Part shown: positions 1-6,599 of the stretch, piece after piece
How positions within the stretch are numbered: the stretch's first letter is position 1
Layout: every line of letters starts with the position of its first letter
Origin: JBPEXY01 sp052031065
GTDB lineage: Bacteria > Pseudomonadota > Gammaproteobacteria > Immundisolibacterales > Immundisolibacteraceae
Reading direction: 5' to 3'
Assembly (NCBI GenBank): GCA_052031065.1
Contig: JBPEXY010000043.1
Location: 1-13,517, forward strand
Length of the DNA: 13,517 nucleotides
Notes under the pieces: generated by a model
The model's input: the letters and a program-made list of their open reading frames with translations, nothing else
The model's database searches: none
Told to the model about the DNA's origin: nothing
Program-made: the position numbers and the translations under genes

Positions 1-96
1 CCGGTCTACGCCCTCGGTGGAGTGAGCAGCGCTGATCTGGAACTGGCCTGGGCCGCAGGGGCGCAGGGAATCGCCGCAATTTCTGCCTTCAGCTAG
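1..96 (+). CDS. C-terminal end of a ThiE/TenI-like (thiamine phosphate synthase family) protein, 5' end outside window
   Basis: Frame 1 is open from the first base to a TAG at 94-96 and encodes 31 residues. It starts PVYALGGVSSADLELAWAAG and ends in a GAQGIAAISAF-type tail. The pattern PVYALGG, then an Ala-rich helix, then GAQGIAAI is the last beta-alpha unit of the ThiE/TenI TIM barrel, with the glycine-rich phosphate-binding loop. In Gammaproteobacteria this tail occurs both in stand-alone ThiE and in a fusion of a MutT-type Nudix domain to a TenI-like domain; the YALGG wording leans toward the fusion. The fragment is too short to decide. It ends 173 bases before glyQ, and no clear intrinsic terminator follows it. 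Confidence 0.72.
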   Translation, partial: PVYALGGVSSADLELAWAAGAQGIAAISAFS

Positions 97-203
97 TTTC
101 ACATCCCTGAGCTGGTCAGCGTTTGGTGGTGCCGCAGTTGGACAGAATGTTGTCGATGAATTCGCTCAGGCTGCCCGTGGATGCAGAGCTGGAGTCGCAA
201 TCG

Positions 204-209
204 TATAAT
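204..209 (+). promoter_or_regulatory. Candidate sigma70 -10 box for the glyQ-glyS-gmhB-plsC operon
   Basis: A perfect TATAAT lies at 204-209, about 60 bases before the glyQ ATG, in an otherwise G+C-rich spacer. No good -35 hexamer sits 16-18 bases upstream: the best, TGCAGA at 182-187, matches the consensus TTGACA at three of six positions with a 16-base spacer. Transcription would begin near 216 and give a leader of roughly 54 nucleotides. The position and perfect -10 support a promoter. The weak -35 suggests an activator or modest strength, which is inference. Confidence 0.45.
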
Positions 210-269
210 TGCCTCTGAACTGTTACCCGCGAAATTCCCGCCATCAATCCGAACAGGATTATTAAAGTT

Positions 270-1199
270 ATGACACCCTTGCAACCGGCGTCGGAGGGCT
301 CACCACTGACGTTTCAGGATATGTTGTTGCAGCTGCAACAGTACTGGGCCAGGCAGGGCTGTGTGTTGTTGCAGCCCTACGACATGGAAGTGGGTGCCGG
401 TACCTTTCACCCGGCCACCTTTTTGCGTTCTCTCGGCCCGGAACCCTGGTCCGCAGCCTATGTCCAGCCTTCACGTCGACCGACCGACGGTCGATATGGG
501 GATAATCCCAATCGCTTGCAGCACTACTATCAGTACCAGGTGGTGATCAAACCGTCGCCGCTTGATATCCAGCAACGTTATCTGGATTCTCTCTCTGCGC
601 TTGGCATCGATACCCTCGCCAACGATATTCGTTTTGTTGAGGATAATTGGGAATCGCCCACGCTTGGCGCCTGGGGCCTTGGCTGGGAGGTGTGGCTGAA
701 TGGCATGGAAGTGACCCAGTTCACCTATTTTCAGCAGGTTGGCGGCATCAGTTGCCGACCAGTGACCGCAGAGATTACCTATGGGCTGGAGCGCATTGCC
801 ATGTACCTGCAGGGCGTCGACAGTGTTTATGACCTGGTCTGGGTCGATGGTATTCACGGCCCGGTGACCTACGGCGATGTTTTCCATCAGAATGAAGTAG
901 AACAGTCAGCCTACAACTTTGACTGGGCTGATACCGCTTTTCTGCGCCAGCAGTTTGATGCCAACGAACGGCAGTGCGAAGTGCTGGTTGCTGAACAGCT
1001 GCCGCTACCTGCCTATGAGCAGGTGCTGCAGGCTTCACACGCATTCAACCTGCTGGACGCGCGGCATGCCATTGGCGTAACCGAACGTGCCCGTTACATC
1101 CTGCGGGTTCGTTCCATGGCTCGTAGCGTGGCGCAGCAGTATGTCTCCGGGTTAGACCCCGAGAGCGCGGCTTCTGATCAGGAGCGTAGTCATGACTGA
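270..1199 (+). CDS. glyQ: Glycine--tRNA ligase alpha subunit
   Basis: This is the catalytic alpha subunit of the bacterial alpha2beta2 glycyl-tRNA synthetase, which activates glycine with ATP in the cytoplasm and charges tRNA-Gly together with GlyS. At 309 residues it is close to the E. coli protein (about 303). Class II synthetase motifs are clear: VGAGTFHPATFL at about 41-52; the motif 2 region with QPSRRPTDGRYGDNP at about 66-80 followed by QHYYQYQ; DNWESPTLGAWGLGWEVWLNGMEVTQF in the middle (about 125-151); and motif 3 EITYGLERIAMYLQ at about 168-181. The ATG at 270 is preceded by a modest ACAGGA (253-258), and the N-terminus aligns with the family just after about 14 extra residues. The 3' end overlaps glyS by 8 bases, implying coupled translation of the two subunits. 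Confidence 0.98.
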   Translation: MTPLQPASEGSPLTFQDMLLQLQQYWARQGCVLLQPYDMEVGAGTFHPATFLRSLGPEPWSAAYVQPSRRPTDGRYGDNPNRLQHYYQYQVVIKPSPLDIQQRYLDSLSALGIDTLANDIRFVEDNWESPTLGAWGLGWEVWLNGMEVTQFTYFQQVGGISCRPVTAEITYGLERIAMYLQGVDSVYDLVWVDGIHGPVTYGDVFHQNEVEQSAYNFDWADTAFLRQQFDANERQCEVLVAEQLPLPAYEQVLQASHAFNLLDARHAIGVTERARYILRVRSMARSVAQQYVSGLDPESAASDQERSHD

Positions 1200-3294
1200 T
1201 CAAAACAGCTTTTTGATTGAGATCGGTACCGAAGAGCTGCCGCCGAAATCGCTGCGCCGACTGGCTGACGCCTTTGCAAAACACCTTGCCGAGCAGTTAC
1301 TGGCAGCGCAACTGATCGAAAACCAGCAGCAGGCCCGATGGTTTGCGGCGCCCCGGCGCCTGGCTGTGCAGATCGACCAGTTGGCGGTAGCGCAGCAGTC
1401 GCGTATGGTCGAACGGCGTGGCCCAGCGCTTGCCGCCGCCTGGGATGAGGACGGTAATCCGACCAGGGCAACTCTCGGTTTTTGCCGTTCATGTGGTGTC
1501 GAACCCACGGCGCTGGAAACCATGCGCACTGACAAAGGCGAATGGCTGGTCTATCGGGCCCTGCAGGAGGGAGCAACGGCAGCTGAATTGCTGCCAGCGA
1601 TGGTCGCCAGCAGCCTGCAACGGCTACCGATTGACAGGCGTATGCGCTGGGGCAGCGGTGATGGCGAGTTTGTCCGGCCGGTGCACTGGATTGTCGCATT
1701 GCTCGGCACTGAGGTGGTGGATATTGAACTGTTTGGCGTGCACTCAGGGCGCAACAGTCGCGGGCATCGTTTTCATGCCAACCGGGAAATCGAACTGACT
1801 AGCGCCGATGCTTATCTCGACAGCCTTGAATCGGCGCATGTGATTGCTGATTACGAGCGGCGCCGGCAGCTGATTGTCGATCAGCTGCAGCAGCAGGCAA
1901 CGGAGGCAGGCGGCAGCGTGGTAATTCCCGCTGAATTGCTGGAAGAGGTGACCAGTCTGGTGGAGTGGCCGAATGCGGTGGTTGGCCAGTTTGACCAGCG
2001 GTTCCTGCAGGTACCTGCGGAGGCGTTGGTCGCTTCGATGGGAGATCATCAGAAGTACTTTCACCTGCTCGATGAACAGGGCGAGTTGCGACCCAACTTC
2101 ATTACCGTTGCCAATATTGATCTGCCAGTCGTGCCCCCCGGTGAGCGAAATCCGGTCGTCGCCGGGAATGAGCGGGTGTTACGCGCGCGTCTCGCCGATG
2201 CGGAATATTTCTGGCAGGCCGACTGTAAGCGCGGTATCGAACAGATGGCGGCCGGGTTGCCGGGTGTCATGTTTCAGCAGCAGCTGGGATCCTTCCAGCA
2301 GAAGAGCGAGCGGCTTGCGCTATTGGTCGGGCAGATTATGCAGGGGGCTGAAGCTGACCTGATCAATCTCGGCAGACAGGCGGCGTTGCTGAGTAAGGCC
2401 GATCTACTCTCGGACATGGTTGGCGAGTTTCCTGAACTGCAGGGGGTGATGGGGGAGTATTACGCCCAGGTTGAAGGATTACCCGCTGCCGTCGGTACGG
2501 CGATACGCGAACATTACCTGCCCCGCTTTTCCGGTGACCAGCTCCCGACCAGTAGACTGGGAGCAGCACTGGCGTTGGCAGACCGGCTGGATAGCCTGGT
2601 CGGGATTTTTGCCATTGGCTCGGCGCCTACCGGTGATAAAGATCCCTTTGCCCTGCGTCGTTCGGCTCTGGGGGCAATCCGTCTATTGCTTGATGCGGAC
2701 CTCGATCAACCCCTGAAACCCCTGATTGAGGCATCAGTTGAACAGCTGCCACCCGGACTCGAAATTACCGGTGCGGCCCTGGTTGAGCAGGTCGAGAGCT
2801 TTATGGCTGACCGTTTTCGCGGCTATCAGGAGAGCCAGGGCTACACCCCTGACGCCATAGAAGCGGTATTGGCGGTATCGCCGCAGACTCTGCTGGAGGG
2901 GCAACAGCGGCTGCAGGCGTTGACGCAGTTTCGTGGTGAACCGGCTGTGGAATCGCTGGTCGCGGCCAATAAACGGGTCGCCAACATCCTTGCCAAATCT
3001 GCTGCTGAGGTTTCCGAGCAGGTCGATCAAGCGGTGTTGACTGATGAAGCCGAAAAGAATCTCTATCAGCAAATCGGTGCGGCCAGCAGTTTAGTTGGCG
3101 CCTTGACTGAAAAACGCGATTATCTGCTGGCGTGTGAGCAGCTGGCGGAATTGCGCGAGCCGGTAGATCGATTCTTTGATGCGGTGATGGTAATGGCCGA
3201 AGAGCCGGAACTGCGTCGTAATCGCCTGGCGTTATTGCAGCAGCTGCGTGAGTTGTTTCTGAAAGTAGCGGATTTTTCCTCGCTACAGGGTTGA
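1192..3294 (+). CDS. glyS: Glycine--tRNA ligase beta subunit
   Basis: This is the tRNA-binding beta subunit of the alpha2beta2 glycyl-tRNA synthetase; it recognises and positions tRNA-Gly for the GlyQ active site. The protein is 700 residues (E. coli about 689). Family landmarks appear in order: FLIEIGTEELPPKSL at the N-terminus; RRMRWGSGDGEFVRPVHWI near 145-170; GDHQKYFHL with a following PNFITVAN near 285-305; an HD-like helical region with KADLLSDMVGEFPELQGVMG near 400-425; AIGSAPTGDKDPFALRRSALG near 470-490; and a C-terminal DALR-type anticodon-binding region with ANKRVANIL near 590-600. The ATG at 1192 lies inside the last codons of glyQ (shared bases ATGACTGA), so ribosomes finishing glyQ can restart here. 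Its stop is followed at once by the gmhB Shine-Dalgarno. Confidence 0.98.
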   Translation: MTDQNSFLIEIGTEELPPKSLRRLADAFAKHLAEQLLAAQLIENQQQARWFAAPRRLAVQIDQLAVAQQSRMVERRGPALAAAWDEDGNPTRATLGFCRSCGVEPTALETMRTDKGEWLVYRALQEGATAAELLPAMVASSLQRLPIDRRMRWGSGDGEFVRPVHWIVALLGTEVVDIELFGVHSGRNSRGHRFHANREIELTSADAYLDSLESAHVIADYERRRQLIVDQLQQQATEAGGSVVIPAELLEEVTSLVEWPNAVVGQFDQRFLQVPAEALVASMGDHQKYFHLLDEQGELRPNFITVANIDLPVVPPGERNPVVAGNERVLRARLADAEYFWQADCKRGIEQMAAGLPGVMFQQQLGSFQQKSERLALLVGQIMQGAEADLINLGRQAALLSKADLLSDMVGEFPELQGVMGEYYAQVEGLPAAVGTAIREHYLPRFSGDQLPTSRLGAALALADRLDSLVGIFAIGSAPTGDKDPFALRRSALGAIRLLLDADLDQPLKPLIEASVEQLPPGLEITGAALVEQVESFMADRFRGYQESQGYTPDAIEAVLAVSPQTLLEGQQRLQALTQFRGEPAVESLVAANKRVANILAKSAAEVSEQVDQAVLTDEAEKNLYQQIGAASSLVGALTEKRDYLLACEQLAELREPVDRFFDAVMVMAEEPELRRNRLALLQQLRELFLKVADFSSLQG

Positions 3295-3300
3295 GGAGGA
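3295..3300 (+). promoter_or_regulatory. Strong ribosome binding site that sets the gmhB GTG start
   Basis: GGAGGA directly follows the glyS stop codon and stands four bases before the GTG at 3305. No ATG lies nearby in the right frame, so this near-consensus Shine-Dalgarno is the main evidence that gmhB begins with GTG at 3305. The spacing is on the short side. Confidence 0.7.
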
Positions 3301-3304
3301 ATCG

Positions 3305-3835
3305 GTGACTACGGAAGCTCCGGTGGCCTCGCCGCTGCCCCGCTGGATATTGCTCGACCGGGACGGCGTGATCAATCGGGATTCACCGCACTACATCCGC
3401 TCTGCCAGTGAGTGGCAACCACTACCAGGCAGTATTGAGGCGATGGCCCGGCTTTACCATCATAACCACCGGCTGCTGGTCATCACCAATCAGTCGGGCG
3501 TGGGCCGCGGCTACTATCCGCGCAAAGAGCTGTTCGCCATGCACCGCAAACTGTCGCGACTGCTTGCCGCTGAAGGGGCTCAGGTCGAAGCGCTCTATTA
3601 CTGTCCCCATCTGCCGGATGATGGATGCGACTGCCGCAAACCCCTGCCGGGTATGATTCGTCGTGCCATGAGCTGTTTTCATTTCCTGGCTGATCAGGCC
3701 CTGCTGATTGGTGATTCGAAACGTGACATAAGCGCCGCCAGTGCCGCCGGTGTCGCTGCAGTGCGGGTGGGGCCGGAAGGGGAATATGTCAGTCTTTCCC
3801 GTTGTATAGACCATCTACTGGGTGATCGCCAATGA
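3305..3835 (+). CDS. gmhB: D-glycero-beta-D-manno-heptose-1,7-bisphosphate 7-phosphatase
   Basis: This cytoplasmic HAD phosphatase removes the 7-phosphate from heptose 1,7-bisphosphate on the way to ADP-heptose, the precursor of the LPS inner core. The protein has 176 residues (E. coli about 191). HAD motif I is LLDRDGVIN with nucleophile D18 and acid/base D20; motif II is ITNQSGVGRG (T61, N62); motif IV is LIGDSKRDI (D137, D141). The GmhB zinc site is visible as C100, H102, C108 and C110 (YYCPH, then CDCRKP). The loop between the two cysteine pairs is shorter than in E. coli, as in many non-enteric relatives. The start is GTG behind a strong GGAGGA. The 3' end overlaps plsC by 4 bases (ATGA), so the two are translationally coupled. 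Histidinol-phosphatase is the main alternative, but the zinc loop and neighbours favour GmhB. Confidence 0.94.
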   Translation: MTTEAPVASPLPRWILLDRDGVINRDSPHYIRSASEWQPLPGSIEAMARLYHHNHRLLVITNQSGVGRGYYPRKELFAMHRKLSRLLAAEGAQVEALYYCPHLPDDGCDCRKPLPGMIRRAMSCFHFLADQALLIGDSKRDISAASAAGVAAVRVGPEGEYVSLSRCIDHLLGDRQ

Positions 3836-4575
3836 AGGTGATCCGCTCGCTGATTTTTTCCATTGGCATGCTTGTCAGTATCCCGGTAGCAGCTGTGTTG
3901 CTGATCGCATCGGCGCCGCTGCCGCGTCGCTACCATTTTCGTGTGGCCACCGGCTGGGCGCGGTTTGTGTTGGCCTGGTTGCGTTTGGTCTGCGGCATCC
4001 GCTATCGGGTAGAAGGGTTGGAGCATATCTATCGCGAGCCGGCGGTGATCCTGTCAAAACATCAATCCACCTGGGAGACCCTGGCGCTGCAGGTGGTGTT
4101 TCAGCCGGTAACCTGGGTGGCAAAACGTGAACTGATGTGGGTGCCTTTTTTTGGTTGGGGGCTGGCGCTGTTGCGGCCGATAGCAATTGATCGCAGTGCC
4201 GGACGCAAGGCGATGGAGCAGATCGTTGCTCAGGGTGGTGAACGGTTGCGATCGGGGATTTCGGTGGTTGTGTTTCCGGAAGGTACCCGCACTCCGCCGG
4301 GGACACGGCGCCGATATCGGTTGGGTGGCGCGGTACTGGCGGTGGAGACCGGATATCCGGTGGTGCCGGTGGCCCATAACGCTGGCTATCACTGGGGGCG
4401 GCGGGCGCTGTTGAAACACCCCGGTGAGATCGTAATGCGCATCGGTGAGCCGATCAGTAGCGAGGGTAAAACGGCGGAACAGTTAATCCGGCAGGTCGAA
4501 GAGTGGATTGAGGATGCTGTGGAAGAGGTTTCGGGCTCAGCGCCTGTAATCAACCAGGAATCCACACCCAACTAG
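3832..4575 (+). CDS. plsC: 1-acyl-sn-glycerol-3-phosphate acyltransferase (lysophosphatidate acyltransferase)
   Basis: This inner-membrane enzyme transfers an acyl chain to position 2 of lysophosphatidic acid, giving phosphatidic acid, the precursor of the cell's phospholipids. The protein has 247 residues. A hydrophobic N-terminal anchor spans about residues 5-29. Acyltransferase motif I appears as SKHQSTWET with H77 and E82, an H-x4-E version of the usual H-x4-D; this form is common in the proteobacterial branch. A substrate-binding block AKRELMWVPFFGWGL follows at about 97-111, and motif III VFPEGTR at 147-153. Gene order glyQ-glyS-gmhB-plsC matches Pseudomonas, where the equivalent gene lies beside gmhB. 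It starts within the gmhB stop (ATGA overlap). Its TAG stop overlaps the stop of the convergent rsmA gene in the bases CTAG, leaving no spacer for a normal terminator. Confidence 0.94.
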   Translation: MKVIRSLIFSIGMLVSIPVAAVLLIASAPLPRRYHFRVATGWARFVLAWLRLVCGIRYRVEGLEHIYREPAVILSKHQSTWETLALQVVFQPVTWVAKRELMWVPFFGWGLALLRPIAIDRSAGRKAMEQIVAQGGERLRSGISVVVFPEGTRTPPGTRRRYRLGGAVLAVETGYPVVPVAHNAGYHWGRRALLKHPGEIVMRIGEPISSEGKTAEQLIRQVEEWIEDAVEEVSGSAPVINQESTPN

Positions 4576-4597
4576 GCTTCTGCAGTGGAGCTGAGCC
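4534..4597. repeat. Interrupted inverted repeat spanning the convergent plsC/rsmA stop codons
   Basis: GGCTCAGC at 4534-4541 is the exact reverse complement of GCTGAGCC at 4590-4597, and TCCAC at 4561-4565 is the reverse complement of GTGGA at 4585-4589. The right arm is thus 13 continuous bases (4585-4597). The left arm is the same 13 bases split by a 19-base insert (4542-4560), which can itself form a small stem (CCTG 4543-4546 with CAGG 4555-4558). The folded form is a three-way junction with a 19-base loop holding both stop codons (4572-4575). It lies in coding sequence of both genes. It is followed by TTTCGGTT on the plus strand but by no real T-tract on either strand, so it is not a classical terminator; a shared role in ending both converging transcripts is inference. 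Confidence 0.5.
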
Positions 4598-5426
4598 TTT
4601 CGGTTACCCGTGTCGCCAGTTGCAGAAACTGTTGCAGTGTCAGCCTCTCTGCTCTGGCACCGGGATCACACCCGGCGGCAATGATCAGCTCCTGATCGCA
4701 GATCCCGGCAAGGGTATTACGCAGTGTTTTGCGCCGCTGCGCGAAGGCAGCGGTTACGATTTGCCGCAGCTGTTCAGCTGCTGGCGGCGATAGCAGGGCT
4801 TCCCTGCGTGGAACAAGTCTGATCAGCTGCGAATCGATTTTCGGTGGTGGATCAAAACTCTCCGGTCCTATCTCCAGCAGCGATTCGACATGGCAGTGGT
4901 ACTGGGTCATGACACTGAGTTTGCCGAAGGTTTTGGTTCCCGGTTGTGCGACCATCCGCTGAACCACCTCCTTTTGCAGCATGAACAGCATTGACTCGAT
5001 TCTGTCGGCCTGGGTAAACAGGTGAAACAGCAGTGGTGTGGAGATGTTGTATGGAAGATTGCCGACAATCGTGAATTGCTGGCCTGGTTGATCGCTGCCG
5101 AGTGCCTCCAGGTTAACGGTGAGGGCATCGGTTTCAATCAGCGAGAAACCGGGGTGGGCTGCAAACCGGTTGCGTAACCTTGCGGCCAGGTCACGATCAA
5201 TCTCTATCGCCGTCAGGCTGTTAAAACGCTTCAGTAGTGGCTGGGTGATTGCACCGAGGCCGGGTCCAATCTCGATCAGAGCGTTGGTCTTCCCGGTTGC
5301 GCCTGACATCTGTTCTTCGACCAGGTCGACAATAGAGTCGATGATGGTTTCATCGACCAGGAAGTTCTGGCCAAACCGCTTCCGTGCCCGGTGTTTTGTC
5401 GTCTGTCTTTGCGGTTGCTCAGCCAT
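4572..5426 (-). CDS. rsmA: 16S rRNA (adenine1518-N6/adenine1519-N6)-dimethyltransferase
   Basis: RsmA (KsgA) uses S-adenosylmethionine to dimethylate the two adjacent adenines in the helix 45 loop of 16S rRNA late in 30S assembly. The protein has 284 residues (E. coli about 273). Near the N-terminus is the family signature RKRFGQNFLVD (about 15-25). SAM-binding motif I is IEIGPGLGAIT at 51-61, followed by the acidic AIEIDRDL (about 73-80) and ETDAL (98-102). Catalytic motif IV is NLPYNIS at 123-129. The helical C-terminal domain contains FAQRRKTLRNTL. It starts with ATG 17 bases after the pdxA stop, with AAAGGA upstream, so it belongs to the lptD-surA-pdxA-rsmA operon. In many Gammaproteobacteria apaG and apaH follow; here the operon ends and runs into plsC. 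Confidence 0.97.
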   Translation of the reverse strand: MAEQPQRQTTKHRARKRFGQNFLVDETIIDSIVDLVEEQMSGATGKTNALIEIGPGLGAITQPLLKRFNSLTAIEIDRDLAARLRNRFAAHPGFSLIETDALTVNLEALGSDQPGQQFTIVGNLPYNISTPLLFHLFTQADRIESMLFMLQKEVVQRMVAQPGTKTFGKLSVMTQYHCHVESLLEIGPESFDPPPKIDSQLIRLVPRREALLSPPAAEQLRQIVTAAFAQRRKTLRNTLAGICDQELIIAAGCDPGARAERLTLQQFLQLATRVTERLSSTAEA

Positions 5427-5443
5427 GGGTCGGGATAATCCTT

Positions 5444-6448
5444 TCAGTGTTTGCGGCGCGCGAACTCAATGGCACTGAGCACCGCTTGTTCAAGGCTGTT
5501 CGGGCTGGCGCTACCTGTGCCAGCAATGTCATAGGCGGTGCCGTGATCCACCGAGGTGCGTATCATCGGTAAACCCAGGGTGACGTTGATCGCGCGGTGG
5601 TCAGCCTGCAGTTTAAGCGGCGGTAGTCCCTGGTCATGGTACATGGCTAACACTACGTCACAGCGGGCCAGCGCCGTTGGCGTAAAGGCACTGTCCGCTG
5701 GTAGTGGCCCGATTAGATTCATCCCCTGCCGGCGCAGCCGTTGCAATGTGGGGATGATGGTCTCCTGTTCCTCCCTGCCCAGGTAGCCGCCTTCCCCAGC
5801 ATGGGGGTTTAGACCACATATTGCGATCCGCGGCTGTTCGATGCCATACAGTCTGGTTAAATCCCGCTGGATGATGGACAGGGAGGCCTCAAGGTTCTCT
5901 GTGGTTACCGCAGCGGCAACTGCGGCGAGTGGAATATGGGTGGTGAGTAGTGCGACGCGCATGGTGTCACTGGCCAGCATCATCACCACTTTCCGGGTAT
6001 TCGTCCGTTCTGCCAGTAGCTCTGTGTGGCCGCTGAAACTGATGCCCGCCCGATTGATGACCGCTTTGTCGATCGGCCCGGTAACCAGGGCTTGAGCCTC
6101 GCCTTTCATGCACAGATCAGTCGCGTTTTGCAGAGCGTTGACCAGTGCTGCCGCGTTCTCAGAGTCGGGTTTTCCTGGCGAAACCGGCCGTAGCCGACTG
6201 CCCTGCGGCAAAACAGTGATCTCGCCCCGTCGATGGGGCTGTCGGGGACTCTCGAGATTCGGCTCCAGCTCCAGCAGGTTGATTTCCAGGGCCAGAGCAG
6301 CGGCCTCTCGAGCGATTGACGGCGCGTCTGACAGGACTACAATCTGTGCCGGAAAATCACGGCCGCAGAGTAGTTTGACCACCAATTCAGGGCCTATGCC
6401 TGCAGGCTCGCCGGGAGTGATGAGGATGCGCGGTAACGGTTCTGCCAT
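5444..6448 (-). CDS. pdxA: 4-hydroxythreonine-4-phosphate dehydrogenase
   Basis: PdxA oxidises 4-phosphohydroxy-L-threonine with NAD(P)+; the product decarboxylates and is used by PdxJ to make pyridoxine 5'-phosphate (vitamin B6). It is cytoplasmic, dimeric and metal-dependent. The protein has 334 residues (E. coli about 329). The N-terminus ILITPGEPAGIGPELV (9-24) is diagnostic. The three metal-binding histidines are visible as H171 (TTHIPL), H216 (NPHAGE) and H271 (MYHDQG), with SGHTE at 139-143 and TSVDHGTAYDIAGTG at 298-312. The frame is open upstream to a TTG at 6493. I chose the ATG at 6448 because it has an adjacent AGGAG and gives the usual N-terminus. It lies about 150 bases after surA and 17 before rsmA. 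Confidence 0.96.
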   Translation of the reverse strand: MAEPLPRILITPGEPAGIGPELVVKLLCGRDFPAQIVVLSDAPSIAREAAALALEINLLELEPNLESPRQPHRRGEITVLPQGSRLRPVSPGKPDSENAAALVNALQNATDLCMKGEAQALVTGPIDKAVINRAGISFSGHTELLAERTNTRKVVMMLASDTMRVALLTTHIPLAAVAAAVTTENLEASLSIIQRDLTRLYGIEQPRIAICGLNPHAGEGGYLGREEQETIIPTLQRLRRQGMNLIGPLPADSAFTPTALARCDVVLAMYHDQGLPPLKLQADHRAINVTLGLPMIRTSVDHGTAYDIAGTGSASPNSLEQAVLSAIEFARRKH

Positions 6449-6450
6449 GC

Positions 6451-6456
6451 TCTCCT
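6451..6456 (-). promoter_or_regulatory. Ribosome binding site supporting the pdxA ATG at 6448
   Basis: Read on the minus strand, AGGAGA occupies 6456-6451 and ends two bases before the ATG at 6448-6446. No comparable purine run precedes the upstream in-frame TTG at 6493. The spacing is short, but this site together with the family N-terminus settles the start. Confidence 0.55.
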
Positions 6457-6488
6457 GCCTGAGCTGTCGGTGGGCAACTGTGCGAGTG

Positions 6489-6531
6489 GACAACTGTGAA
6501 GTCTTTTGCAGCGGTGTCGCCTGCAGTTGTC
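6489..6531. repeat. Inverted repeat in the surA-pdxA spacer
   Basis: GACAACTG at 6489-6496 is the exact reverse complement of CAGTTGTC at 6524-6531, with 27 bases between. Inside lies a second possible stem: TGCAGCG at 6507-6513 pairs with CGC then TGCA at 6518-6525 across a GTGT loop, with one bulged C at 6521. The two folds share bases 6524-6525, so they may compete. The element sits between the surA stop and the pdxA start and would lie in the mRNA of the lptD-surA-pdxA-rsmA operon. It has no T-tract. It could be an RNA-processing or stability element within the operon; that is inference. Confidence 0.35.
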
Positions 6532-6599
6532 AGCGGCTAAGTAGCCCCGGTTTTTCGCTACAGTATCTGCACGGCTTTATGACCGCAGCCAGTACTACC

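Noticed and set aside
97..269. Riboswitch or T-box in the glyQ leader
   Set aside because: The leader after the -10 box is only about 54 bases and shows no tandem glycine-aptamer or T-box features; T-boxes are also not expected in Gammaproteobacteria.
471..887. Minus-strand frame of 138 codons opposite glyQ
   Set aside because: It lies wholly antisense to the highly conserved glyQ coding sequence and shows no recognisable domain or ribosome site.
6449..6493. Upstream TTG start extending pdxA by 15 residues
   Set aside because: The ATG at 6448 has AGGAG beside it and gives the conserved PdxA N-terminus; the extension has no family match.
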